Notes: generated by a model not told the origin, from the sequence alone. A DNA stretch of 64,000 bases from Schistocephalus solidus (GCA_017591395.1 WEDG01005508.1:1-64000); one strand, 5' to 3'; counted from the stretch's first letter, positions 1 through 10,400 are shown. Numbers and translations are program-made.

Positions 1-142
1 CCCAAATGTTCATTGAAATTTCGGATGTGACCCTAAAACTCATGTCCGAATCACCTGACTCCATGTCCTGCACTTAATAATTTCAGAAATTATTCACCCG
101 ATTATTCTCTGGAGTCCATATACCAGAAACCGCATAGAGAAC

Positions 143-234
143 GCTGGGGGACCCACTGAGGAGCCGAACCCCTCGTTGCTGTGTCACACAGCAGCAGAAA
201 AAAATCGGCGAAACACGTGTCTGGGCTTTTAGCT
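143..234 (+). ncRNA. Hammerhead ribozyme, satellite unit 1
   Basis: Core order is stem I strand CCCA, CUGAGGA (fits CUGANGA), stem II GCCGA...UCGGC, GAAA, a minimal stem III in CACGUG, then UGUC followed by UGGG. CCCA pairs with UGGG. An outer GCU/AGC pair encloses an internal loop, as in type I hammerheads with tertiary contacts. Stem II has a distal hairpin GCUGUG-UCA-CACAGC. Predicted cleavage lies after C221. Stem III is a loop-less palindrome, so activity may need a dimer, as proposed for schistosome and Penelope hammerheads. This unit has extra A residues just before UCGGC. Confidence 0.82.
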
Positions 235-497
235 AGTATCTATGTCGGAGTACGGTATAACGTCTTTGCCATATAAGATTCATACTACTTGTAGTACTAC
301 TTGTTTGTAGAATGGGCATTACGTGGTTATTCTACAGTGGTTGATTGTCTTCGACCCAAATGTTCATTGAAATTTCGGATCTGACCATAAAAAGTCATGT
401 CCGAATCACCTGACTCCATGTCCTGCAATTAATAATTTCAGAAATTATTCACCCGATTATTCTCTGGAGTCCATATACCAGAAACCACATAGAGAAC

Positions 498-586
498 GCT
501 GGGGGACCCACTGAGGAGCCGAACCCCTCGTTGCTGTGTCACACAGCAGCAGAAACATAGGCGAAACACGTGTCTGGGCTTTTAGC
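498..586 (+). ncRNA. Hammerhead ribozyme, satellite unit 2 (stem II damaged)
   Basis: It has the same architecture as the flanking units: CUGAGGA at 511-517, GAAA near 563, and predicted cleavage after C574 with UGGG following. The 3' strand of stem II reads UAGGC instead of UCGGC, which puts a mismatch inside the five-pair inner helix. The distal hairpin, stem I and the core residues are intact. Activity could be reduced, but the core is not lost. Confidence 0.75.
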
Positions 587-851
587 TAGTATCTATGTCG
601 GAAGTACGGTATAACGTCTTTGCCATATAAGATTCATACTACTTGTAGTACTACTTGTTTGTAGAATGGGCATTACGTGGTTATTCTACAGTGGTTGATT
701 GTCTTCGACCCAAATGTTCATTGAAATTTCGGATCTGACCATAAAAAGTCATGTCCGAATCACCTGACTCCATGTCCTGCACTTAATAATTTCAGAAATT
801 ATTCACCCGATTATTCTCTGGAGTCCATATACCAGAAACCGCATAGAGAAC

Positions 852-940
852 GCTGGGGGACCCACTGAGGAGCCGAACCCCTCGTTGCTGTGTCACATAG
901 CAGCAGAAACATCGGCGAAACACGTGTCTGGGCTTTTAGC
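852..940 (+). ncRNA. Hammerhead ribozyme, satellite unit 3
   Basis: CUGAGGA lies at 865-871, stem II is GCCGA/UCGGC, GAAA follows, and predicted cleavage is after C928. Stem I is CCCA/UGGG plus outer GCU/AGC. The distal stem II hairpin has a C-to-U change that is still pairable as G-U. Of the three copies this one is closest to a consistent fold. Confidence 0.82.
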
Positions 941-1159
941 TAGTATCTATGTCGGAAGTACGGTATAACGTCTTTGCCATATAAGATTCATACTACTTTA
1001 GTACTACTTGTTTGTAGAATGGGCATTGCGTGGTTATTCCACAGTGGTTGATTGTCTTCGACCCAAATGTTCATTGAACTTCGGGTCTTACCCTAAAAAG
1101 TCATGTCCGAATCACTTGACTCCATGTCCTGCACTTAATAATTTCAGAAATTATTCACC

Positions 1160-1161
<2 letters not shown>

Positions 1162-1222
<61 letters not shown>
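1162..1222. repeat. (TA)n microsatellite
   Basis: A pure TA tract of about 60 bp joins the truncated fourth satellite unit to the 3' end of a Penelope-like relic. TA tracts in this window recur at element boundaries, mainly at SINE tails. Confidence 0.95.
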
Positions 1223-1224
<2 letters not shown>

Positions 1225-1227
<3 letters not shown>

Positions 1228-1260
1228 AATTTTGACGCTGGTTCCCCAGGTCGTCGTCAG
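1225..1260 (-). other. Hammerhead-like terminus of PLE-1
   Basis: On the minus strand CUGACGA is followed by a strong hairpin, GACCUGG-GGAA-CCAG-C-GUC. The next bases are AAAA where GAAA would be expected. It lies just downstream of, and on the same strand as, the PLE-1 coding relic. Penelope-like elements are known to carry hammerheads in their terminal repeats. Stem III and a cleavage site are not clear, so this is best read as a decayed or partial motif. Confidence 0.4.
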
Positions 1261-1373
1261 ATTTGTGGTAAGTGTGCATACAGTTAAAATTCAAAAAGTG
1301 CCAGAAAAATCGATATTGCTGAATCAGTCCTGCAAATAGCTGTCATTGTGGGTGGACATCTCATCCGGATTGG

Positions 1374-2166
1374 CTACGGCCTTTTCCACTTTTCCTTTAG
1401 ATTGTTGTACACAGCCTCCAATTCGATGTGATGATTAATGCACAAGTCATCAGAGTGGATGGCCTCTAAGAATTCCCGGCCTCTCTTCGATGAGCAGAAG
1501 CCAACAATGCGAGTTTTGTCCCATGCAAATTTGTGCTCAGTTTCTAGTGTATGCATGGCAACTTGAGAAAGGTGGTCTCGCCTGTTAACAGCCAACTGAT
1601 GTTCGTTTAGGCGTGTAGAGACCGATTTATTTGTTTGGTTACAATACACCGCATTGTAACTGTTATGCGGATCTTGTAAACAACTTCTTTTTCATCTAAA
1701 TAGCCAACCCTCTCCTTAGGGTGTACAAGCTGGTTTCGAAATGAAGTGGTTGGTTTGTGCGCCACGTAAATTTGGTGCTTCCGCAGGTGTCCTTCAACGA
1801 GTTTAGACACCTTCTTAATGTATGGATGTGTTCGTCATTTTTTTGATTTGGGCACTTGATAGGAACAATTTATTTCCTTGTCCTTTTCTATTAATTCCTG
1901 ATGTCTCATGCAGCTATGTACAAAATCTCTCGGGTAACCGTTGCTGGAAAACAGAAATTTCAATTTGGTAAAGTTCGCTTGTAGAACAGTAGGTTGTGGC
2001 TGGATTGATGAGGGTTTTGACACTGCTTCGTTTGTGAGCGACCGGATGGTTGTTCGCATAATGTAGGATAACATCCGCATGAGCTTCTTTGCGGTAACGT
2101 GGCTTGAAAGGTCTCGTCAGTCTTTCGCTGTACGAGGACGTCAAAAAAAGGCAGTTGGTCGAAAAA
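1374..2166 (-). pseudogene. PLE-1: Penelope-like RT C-terminus and GIY-YIG relic
   Basis: This is the 3' part of a Penelope-like retroelement, split over at least three frames. The order on the minus strand is as follows. First comes the RT thumb/post-RT segment with YANNHPVAHKRSSVKTL (about 2095-2000). Next is FSSNGYPRDFV (about 1960), and then IYVAHKP (about 1770). Last is the GIY-YIG endonuclease with NQTNKSVSTRLNEHQLAV and REFLEAIHSDD...CINHHIELEAVYN. The usual VYIGQT motif has become VYCNQT. The catalytic RT core is absent, apparently displaced by the SINE that begins at 2168. The same blocks occur in the same order in the better-preserved PLE near 32.3-33.5 kb. It is non-functional. Confidence 0.82.
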
Positions 2167-2167
2167 G

Positions 2168-2522
2168 TTGGAACATACGTGTTCATTAACCAGATCGGTG
2201 ACCGCATACTATCATAATTCATATTTCCGATCGCAACCGACAAAACAACGGGCCCGTGGCTCAATGGTAGATCGTAACACTCAATGAACAAAGGTCGCGG
2301 GTTCGAAAATAGGGTGATCAACACCTGGGATTGGGTATGACTGGCTGATGACGGCTGATAAGCCAGAAATGGCCATTCCGATCTCCCTTGTCTTTGTCAG
2401 TTCCACATTATCAACATATGCTACACGTCGCTATGCGACTGTCTGTGAGTACTGTAGTCTGAGTTAGAGGGCACAACGGAACATAAATGTTCCTTAAGCA
2501 GATCGGTGAGCCCCACACTATC

Positions 2523-2608
<86 letters not shown>
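2168..2608 (+). mobile_element. HHR-bearing tRNA-derived SINE, with partial upstream monomer and AT tail
   Basis: The entry opens with the last ~50 bp of one monomer (GATCGGTGA...ACTATCAT to about 2216), which runs directly into a complete one. The A box lies in GTGGCTCAATGGTAGATCG (about 2255-2273) and the B box at GGTTCGAAAATAG (about 2299). A hammerhead core at 2339-2383 follows. The 3' part ends in CACACTATCAT plus ~85 bp of TA repeat. The junction of partial and full monomer is what a fragment of a head-to-tail dimer would leave. It sits inside the PLE-1 relic. Confidence 0.85.
2339..2383 (+). ncRNA. Hammerhead core in SINE
   Basis: Order: GACUGG, CUGAUGA, stem-loop CGGC...GCC-A, GAAA, palindrome AUGGCCAU, U, then CCGAUC. 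Stem I pairs GACUGG with CCGAUC, with weaker pairing than in copies that carry CCGGUC. The pair next to the core (10.1-11.1) would be C-A rather than the usual G-C. Confidence 0.55.
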
Positions 2609-2609
<1 letters not shown>

Positions 2610-3381
2610 TGCGCCATAAACAATTTGACTGTTGCCACTTCTGATGCGGTCAGAAGAAAAATCAAAACTACTGATATCTCGCATGTTTTTGCTGATTCTC
2701 ATTGTTCCCTTCTTTTAATGCAGTCCTCTCATTAAATGGCATATTAAGCCTTGACTAAGTAATCTGTAATCGCCGACAAGAGAAGTAGCAGTAGTCCGTA
2801 CGAAAAAAATCAGGACCGTTGCGTACTCCTAAGCTGCTAAGAGCCAAGTGTGGTTTGAACGCAGTCTCCCTACATCTCCCAGGGTAATAATCACAGTTTT
2901 TTCCTGGCCTAACTTTCCAGCCCGATATTATCAAAATGTATCTCCGACCGAGGCATTCGTTGCGTGACCGAGTGCGGTTTGGTTGCCTTAAAGCTCGCGT
3001 TCTATATGCAAGTCAGGTGCAGCATACTACCGTAAACTCAGGCTATTCGATGCTCATAAATCACACACAGATGGCAGAAAACTTTGGTATTCCAAAAGTT
3101 AAGATCATTAAAGGCACTACCTAGAAAAATAGCATGCACGGTTAGCAGCTAGTATTGAGGACTACAGACACACGGCATCGATGACCTGCAAAGGAGTTTA
3201 GAGTGGAGCGGCATCGAAGTTGCCACACATTTGTGAAAGAGCGCTTCTAGCAGGAAAGAGGTAAGCAATTTTTAATAAAATAAACTTCTGATTCGATTGT
3301 AAGAGCATATTTGCAATATCAGATATGGGCCCATTTCCTTTTACGGGCATACGTCAATGAGTATATTGAAAATAATGCAAT
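2609..3381. other. Unrecognised sequence
   Basis: I see no convincing exon, RNA gene or known repeat here. Short ORFs lack family motifs. Confidence 0.5.
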
Positions 3382-3397
3382 ATTTGTTGACGAACGC

Positions 3398-3692
3398 TCA
3401 CCGATCTCTAGCGGAACTTCCTCGTCCCGCTCTGTCTTGAGGCTCACTCTCGAGCCCGGCCAGCGGCCACACAGAGACAAGTATTAGTTAAGGCAGATTA
3501 CAAATGCCAAAAAATACAAGGGAGACTGGAATGGCCATTTCTGGCTCATTAGCCCCCATCAGCCAGTCATACCCAACCCCAGGTTGTGCCCCACTCGAGA
3601 CTCGAACTCACGACCTGTTGATCCTAAGTTCAACGCTTTTACCATTAAGGCACGGGCTCCTTGTCTTGCCGGTGAAAATGGGCAATATTGAC
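3398..3692 (-). mobile_element. HHR-bearing tRNA-derived SINE with 16 bp target duplication
   Basis: This is a complete but diverged copy. From right to left it holds the A box region (GTGCCTTAATGGTAAAAGCG), B box (GAGTTCGAGTCTC), a hammerhead core at 3524-3568, and a 3' part ending GATCGGTGAG. It lacks an AT tail. ATTTGTTGACGAACGC occurs exactly at 3382-3397 and 3693-3708, flanking the element on both sides. A target duplication of this length is the signature of LINE-mediated target-primed reverse transcription, so the family moves (or moved) as a SINE. Confidence 0.88.
3524..3568 (-). ncRNA. Hammerhead core in SINE (variant)
   Basis: Read on the minus strand: GACUGG, then CUGAUGG in place of CUGAUGA, stem-loop GGGCU...AGCC, GAAA, AUGGCCAU, U, CCAGUC. 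Stem I GACUGG/CCAGUC is fully Watson-Crick except one G-U-type change. The last core adenosine is changed to G, so this copy is probably inactive. Confidence 0.5.
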
Positions 3693-3708
3693 ATTTGTTG
3701 ACGAACGC

Positions 3709-5569
3709 CCCCTAGTTCAATCTATTTACGAACAGGATGTTCTCACTGCTATAAGAATTCACCGACGACATCATTCTCGTGGACGAAAAAGTGCGAAGTG
3801 TGCACGAAATACTCGAAAATTTAAAGAGTGCAATAGCAACCTCGATCTGCCTGGCGTCATAGAGGCAAGGCGGGAACCTGCTGCCGTCCGTATTACAATA
3901 ACTTATACCTAATCGAGCATTGCGATGAGCAAATAAATAGCTGATAGTAAACCCTGAAGGTTTAAATATCCTTGCCCCATCTGAGGTTGGGACCGGACAG
4001 GGAATCCATAATTTTGTTAGCATAATAAAAAAAATTTAGTCTTCAATAAAAATACACTGAGGTTAGATTTCCAAATAACTCGTCTCTACGGCGTATCGGG
4101 CCAAAGGGCATGCTCGGCTTGTTAGATAACAGTCGTATGATTCATAGAAAGGTGCAGACAGGACAGATATCTAGGTTGCATCGGTTTATCGATGTATTTG
4201 GGGGTTTTAGGAGCCCTTTAATTGCTGAAGCTGGCACAATATAAAGAACGGTCGGTAGCTGGCTAGTGACGGGAACGAAAAGAACACAAGTCCCCAGAAG
4301 TCCACTAGGAAGGTGTGGACGAATTCGGGTTTCCAAACGCTAAGCCAGCAATATTACTCCAAAATGACTAGAAACGTCGTAGATGACAGTAAAACAGAGC
4401 ACTCTGATGACCTGTGTGGCAGTCCTACTCCAAGAATACGCAAGGATTGTGATTTAGCAGAACCTTTCATTCCCCAGTCTTCATTTATTTTTAATCAAAG
4501 CTCAATTTGTGGGTTTAATTGGCTTTGCTTGCATAAGTGTACGACAATCATAGATGTCCTGATTTGAAATTTTTTTTACCGACAACGACAAGGGTATGGG
4601 CAGTTCGCCAGTTGGCGAAATCGGCCCTCCGCTCAGCTAATCCCTATGGAAACCGGTCTGACCAAGCGAGACCCCGCATGCTCGGTAAATCATAGGATCC
4701 AAGGGTGACTGTTGTTTATACGACTGACAGCATCTATGTGTTTGCATAGAGAAGACTGGGCAATCACCAGGGCACGGCCTTTCACCCATGTAGCCTAGCT
4801 ACAGGGCGGATTACGGGCAAACGCACGCCTCAGACGTGGTAACACTGACGAGCGATCGATAATCAATAAATCAAGGCCAGGGTGGGGTATGGCAGGCAGA
4901 CGACGGAAAATAAGCCATAAATAGCCATTACGACATCCATTTTTTTGACAGGTCTTAAGACCTTAATCAAAAAAATTTTGATTAATAGCCTATCAGCAAG
5001 CTAGGAGCAATAATTTGTTAGTCCTTTCCCCTGTAATAAGCCCGTGCTTTTAAACTGCAAAGAGCTCTGTCCGATGCATCATTGTTTAGGCGAAGAAAAG
5101 GCAGTGCGTCATCGGCGTCGCAAAAATCGCATAGAGGGAAGCAGTGGACATGTCCTATTAAAAACTGGTGGAGGGTAAGTCTGAACTGGGTCGCACCCTC
5201 CTATTTCCCCCTCGGACTTTTTTTCCTTAATGTCCATTTGTCTCGATCCGTATAAAAGGCAGTCAATTGAAAAGGTTGGTCGCTGTCTTTTCGTTTGACT
5301 TTGTGTTCAAAGAAGAGCTTTCCACTTTCGAGGCTGGTAAATGACATCCAGGAGGGCGGGAGGGGACACATGTAGTTCGAGTTTCAGTGACTACAAATCA
5401 TAAAAAGCCTGGAATGCCTGAATCTAAGCAGAATATGCAAGCCTGCAGACCGTGTGTCCTGAAAGGCCTTCAATTTAATATAACCGGAAAAAGAAAAACA
5501 TTTATGGTAAACAATACACAGTCTGTTTTTTTAATCTCAGAAACTAATCTGCCAACTTAGAATAAATGC
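3709..5569. other. Unrecognised sequence
   Basis: No supported gene or repeat. ORFs of 60-100 codons occur but show no domain motifs or splice context I can defend. Confidence 0.5.
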
Positions 5570-5740
5570 TTGGGGACGAGTCTTTTTAGAGTCGATCAGA
5601 CTTGGAACGCACCGATGAGCCGTGTGTCACGCACAGGCACAAGATCAGTGAAGCATGCCTGCCTGAGATTTCAGCTTACACTTGTGCCGTCAGCTTCATA
5701 CGATATTTGAACACACAATCACGTAAAGAGTGGGAATACG
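5570..5740 (+). repeat. Possible degenerate copy of the hammerhead satellite
   Basis: The segment contains ACCGATGAGCCG...GTGTGTCACGCACAG...GATCAGTGAAGCATGCCTG...CCTGAG. In the satellite the corresponding order is CTGAGGAGCCG, GTGTCACACAGC, ATCGGCGAAACACGTGTCTG, TGGGC. A following GCxxxCAGCTTCATACGA resembles the satellite's GCCATATAAGATTCATACT. Core residues are mutated (CCGAUGA, GUGAAG), so it would be a dead single copy. Recognition is by eye only. Confidence 0.35.
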
Positions 5741-7856
5741 TACCCATCTGAACAAGCTGAGTATTACCACTGTTTGTGCAACCAATAATGTTGAGTTATT
5801 TGTCTACAACTTGCATCTCCTCAAAGAGGAGCGTTTGAGATTCGTTACGTCGGTCCAAAGGAGGAAAATGAGCGGCGGAAATTCAGACGATTGTGTTTAC
5901 CAAGATACCTAACACTTAAGAGGTATTAGAATGGTTAAGTCTACTGTGCTTTGGCAGGATCATAAAAAGGCTTCAGTGGCGGACAACACAGACCCGCTTG
6001 CAAATCCCGGCAGGTAAGATGCGAAAGAGAAGTCCCGAGAAAAAAATTGACGATTTCGCCTCGTCTTCACTTGCATAGTCAAATCGCAAACGCAGGCGAA
6101 CGCATGCATACGGAGCAAATCGTGTTGAAATAGCATGACAAGTATTTCTGCTAGTTGCTGTCCCGTCAACTGGTGTTTAGAAGTCCGTACCGTAAATGGA
6201 AGCGAAACAAACTGCACAGTTGCAATGCTGGTAGGAGACGACAAAATTTGAAGGCAAGGTTTAAATCACACAACATTTTTTCTATTCAAAGCCAGTTTTG
6301 AAGGTGGTCAACAGTAAACTTGAAAGTGCAGCATCAAGGAAGTAGTAAGTGCAGGTTTTGGGAAATAGAAGTAAATTCAAGAACTCTTGTTAGGTTCCTC
6401 TTCAGACTTTCTTTTACCTCGCCACAATAAAATTTGATATTTGATTTTGCTTCCGTTTATAGTACTCACATCCGTAAATAAAACCCGGCTAAACGAAATT
6501 GAAGGACACCTTAAACGTCACTACCTTCGATCGACAGCTATACATGCACGGCCTTAGAAGGTGCAACTTCCATCTGCGTTTAAATACCGCAAAGACGGGC
6601 ACCGCCGAGGATGTTCAGCCGGGGCGGCAGTCGGGAAAGGATTAGGAGAACAAAGGAGAGGATGAAAAATTGGGTTTCGAGCTTCGAGCCAGAACTGAAA
6701 TTTCGACCGCCAACGCCCAACCCAAAGAAGCACTGAAACCGGCTCATTTTTCCGCTTGGTGCTTGGCATTTTCAACCGGAAAGATGGCAAGAAGTGGCAT
6801 GGTAAGTTCTAGTCCTTCACCCGAAGTTTGTTAGCAGACAGAAATGTGAAGATGAAGATGATAGGGGAATGTAAGTATATGCAAACGTAGTGAAGGCAGG
6901 GTAAAGGTAGACATTGTAAAAAATAGGCAACATGAAGTAGCAGCAGAAGGAGAATGTTCTGTCCATCACCCCTTTCTTCGCGAAATTATAACTAGGAAAT
7001 TGGATATGCTGAAAACGATGCCCCGCAGTCTTAGGACCCATCAGGCATGATAATAAACCCTATTTTATGTTATTATTCAGCTTTGTTGAAAACAAACCTT
7101 CCAAATTATGCGGTATCTGACACGCTTCAAATAGGGAAAACATAGAATATCAGAATCACCGCTTATGGTCAGAAATTGAACGCACGAGTTTGAGTCATGA
7201 AAAGGGGAACAAATCGAGTTTTTTTGGGTGTATAGGTCATGCGAACTGAAAACCACACTGCAAAGGTGTCTTCTTAATTTAGCTCCACAGCGATTCTCAA
7301 TGGTATGCTATCCAGGGGGGGGAGGGATGAATTCAGGTTCATAAACATCTAGGAGCCGGCGCGAGGGAGAGAGGGGGGCGGGTCAGTCTACGCCCATTTC
7401 CAGTTGTCCTCACCTGGTTTCGCTACTGAAACTCTAGGGGGTGAAGATGTCTCAGGTGGCAAGCTTTGTGTTCATTCCCAATCAGCGATACGCAGGTCCT
7501 CTGAGTACTTGAGGCAACAAACGATGGCTCAAGCTGGCGCTCTCAGGTAGGCGCAAACTACACGCTGGTGTTTCAAAGATTTGGCTTGTGAAATCCTTGT
7601 CCATTATTTAATTTGGTTGTAAGTGGGTACCGGAAATTACTGAGCCGGATGCTGGAACGGTGTTTGTTGTGTTTCAGGTCGAGAATTTGAAAATGAGGAG
7701 GACCACTCAGGTTTCACAGTTATTTACTACCTAGAGAAATGATGTTGGCTAAAAATGAAACTACTGGTAGCGCCCAAAGTAAATGCGGAATTAGAAAGTA
7801 AAAGCCGTTTGAAAAGATTTAAATACTTCCCTTTACTAAGTTGCGTGAAAAACTAG
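5741..7856. other. Unrecognised sequence
   Basis: No gene or repeat recognised. A G-rich run near 7316-7325 and an AG-rich patch near 7360-7380 are low-complexity sequence. Confidence 0.5.
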
Positions 7857-7943
7857 ACGGTCTCAGTAGGACTCGATCCCACGACTGCACAGGCGAGGCT
7901 TTAGTAGAACCAAAGTTCTAACCAGCTGCGCTACGAGGTCTCG
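7857..7943 (-). pseudogene. tRNA-Arg(UCU)-like pseudogene or tRNA-derived SINE head
   Basis: On the minus strand the A box TAGCGCAGCTGG matches the consensus exactly, and the B box GGATCGAGTCC is close to it. A five-pair stem CUUUG/UAAAG closes a seven-base loop GUUCUAC with U33 and A37 in place. This would give anticodon UCU (Arg). The T arm GUGGG-AUCGAGU-CCUAC pairs. The D stem does not close, the variable region is about 16 nt, and the acceptor stem (GACCTCG against TGAGACC) has two mismatches. It is therefore unlikely to be a working tRNA. Confidence 0.5.
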
Positions 7944-8025
7944 ACTGACATCCACGATCGGTGATGTATACGTGGCCTACCAACCAATGAGAATACGACC
8001 ACACATTAATCCCGTCATTTACAAC

Positions 8026-8110
8026 TGTGATGATGGGTTGGGCGATTAATCTGAAACGTCCGACAAAATAACGTTGTTTGAAAGGCCGAAGCTGCTGTCT
8101 ACCTTTCACC
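8026..8110 (+). other. Penelope-like terminus relic with hammerhead-like core
   Basis: GTGATGATGGGTT...AATCTGAAACGTCCGACAAAATAACGTTGTT parallels the segments at 20744 and 54857: (C)TGATGATGGGTT, then GAAACGU, then AATAA, then a TTGTnCC-like run. The first core base is G rather than C. This is interpreted as a decayed PLE terminal repeat. Confidence 0.4.
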
Positions 8111-10200
8111 GCCAGTAACGACAAACCGCTGGAAACCACCGAAAGTTCATGTGAGCTCTCAGTACCAGACAGCTTTGAATACTTCTTCACGTAATACCAA
8201 AATGCACTAACGAACAATCTTCCCCCCCGCCCGATGGCAAGCTAAGGCTCACCACAACGTCTTTATTCTAGGACGGAGAGCGCAAAGGCGACCGCCTAGT
8301 GCGTACACTGAGGTCTTGTGGCCGTTCAGAAATAAAGCCGAATGTTTATTGTCTACAACCACAGCCTCGCCTGGAATGCAGCAGCCGCAGACATGTGCGC
8401 ACATTAAAACGAAGCGCCGTCACGCCCCCATAATTAATTCATATCAGTTCACTAGAGGATGTCTCCTCATTAGACTTATGGATTGTGCATAGTTGAGGGC
8501 ACTCGGTTGTTTTGGTATGACTGGCCACCTCCGCCCCCCCTCCTCCCAGGGAGAAAAAATCAGGCCAGTTCCGCAATCACACAAAAAAGACAGCTGAGCA
8601 TATATAGTATGAGGAAGGGAAACAGAACTGCAGTCGCAGAAAAGGTGTTGTAGATAATTCGTCTGTGTTCATATTGAAAATTGCGAGTACGGAGGAATGG
8701 TCGTTGACGGCAATGTCAGGGAAACAAGGAGAGGTCGCAAGAAGAGGTGATTTGGGGCAGGGGCGCTAAGCAACTGGTCCTGCTAATAATTCAGTGTATT
8801 TCTAAAGAGTAGCATAGAATACAGGGGGTGGGGCGTCCTTTATCAAGCCCGCACAAACAGATATATGGCAGCAATACTTAGTAAGAAACATTGTTCCACT
8901 AGACAGAACAAGAAGATCTACCTACATGAGTTATTGGTTCATTAATAATATCCTCCTTTACTTGCAGGATAAATGGTTGAGACAGTACGATATGAGAAAA
9001 AAGTGATATATCAATTAATGTCTGAAATTTTATCCTGACAAGCCGTCAATTTTTATGATGGCAATCCGGGCTACAATCTCATCAAATTAATAGTTCCCAT
9101 TCAAGGCAATGCTGCGTGGGTTTCGGCAAACTTTATAGGCGTATGTATAGTTAGCATTTAAGCATTTGGCACTGCCTTCGAGCATTAATTGAAGTCGATT
9201 AGGGCTAATAAGGGGTGCAGAAGGAAGCATTCGAGCGCCGGGGTCTCTGAAAACGGGTTCCAGTAAACTCATCCCGTCGGTGGTTCAGATAAGTTGCCTG
9301 CAACCGGAAACTTCGGTGAAGCCTAATTTCCAAAGCCTGCTGTCTTGGCAAAAACTTGGTACATGGGAATAGGTACCCCCCCCCCCTAGAATTTAGCGAA
9401 AGGTCACTTGTAGTACGGCGGAGGCATCTCTTTTTACGTCAAGCCGATGACTGTTCCAATAATCTGAGGGCTGCCGCTGTGAAGGTAAGCAGTTTGTTTA
9501 ACTAGAGTGTAAACTGACTACTTTCTATGCCTCGACACCGCGGTAGTATGGCATAAGCTTCAGCATTCCACAGCAATCTTGTTAAAAGAAGAACCTCTGA
9601 CAATAGCTGCCTAGCGGCCGCACCGTATTCCAGTAGTGTTCTACGCTATCACCAGGGAAAAATTGGCCGCGATTGTGTCAAGAGCTTTTTCGGTGCACCA
9701 AAACTCTGCGAGTTTTTAAATGCACTTGAAAGCGGCCCAACTTCGCCCCAAGCACGGGTTGTGCAGTTGGTTATAAAAAACCGACAAAGTTACTCGACTC
9801 CTGACATCTCAGCACATCAAACTAAGAAGAATGTGAGGATTTGGAGGCGGAGAGGAAAAATCAGAACGCTTTCGATGCTGCTTATACAAATAGATGTGAT
9901 GAAATCTGGGAGAATTAGTGCAAGTGTGCGCCCAGATAGAGCGCTAACAGCCAAGAATCTACCTTCGAAGTGGCTATTTCCTATGCAAGAGGTATCGTAG
10001 GATGGGAAAAACGCAACGTCCAGCCAAGAAAAATAAAATCTTCAGTCCTACGCAGAAAAAATAAAAATTCATTGGCCGGTACCCCTGCTGCATGTATTAC
10101 AGGTCGATACACGATTGCCTGTGAGGGCTCTGGATTGAACTCCGAAGCCCTACTGGGCAAAAATATCCAATGAAAAGACTGGCGAACACAGCTCCCACGA
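8111..10200. other. Unrecognised sequence
   Basis: No supported gene or repeat. A C-rich run lies near 9377-9386. Confidence 0.5.
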
Positions 10201-10400
10201 GAGCGGACATTTCCGATCGCAATTGGCAGAACAACGAGCAATAACCCGACTTCAGAACACTGGACTTAACACCCCACGACCAAAGAATCCGAGTTCGAGT
10301 ATCAGATTATCTGTAACTGGAGTATAGCTGGCTGATAATAACTGCTAAATCAGAAATGATTACCCCAGCCTCTCTAGTTTTTGTTGGTTCTCCGTCCCAC
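10201..10400 (+). mobile_element. Old copy of the HHR-bearing SINE
   Basis: Recognisable landmarks in family order are CGATCGCAATTGGCAGAACAACGAG, the B-box region GAGTTCGAGTATC near 10291, and a hammerhead-like core at 10326-10370. A GTTTTTGTTGGTTC block then corresponds to the family's GTCTTTGTCGGTTCC. The core reads CUGAUAA, a G8-to-A change, so it should be inactive. The 3' part is missing. Confidence 0.65.

Larger units (their letters stand above)
1..1162 (+). repeat. 354 bp tandem satellite carrying hammerhead ribozymes
   Basis: Near-identical units begin at 1, 355, 709 and 1062, each opening with CCCAAATGTTCATTGAA, so the period is 353-354 bp. The first three are complete. The fourth stops after about 100 bp, where CACCCGAT runs directly into a TA microsatellite. 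Position 1 already matches a unit start, so the array may continue outside the window. Each full unit holds one hammerhead core. Units differ by scattered substitutions and small indels, as expected of an old or slowly homogenised array. Known parallels are hammerhead-bearing schistosome satellites and plant retrozymes. No protein is encoded. Confidence 0.93.

Noticed and set aside
2487..2735. ORFs encoding long Tyr-Ile repeats, also near 1008-1223, 11256-11330 and 34680-34970
   Set aside because: They are translations of TA microsatellites.
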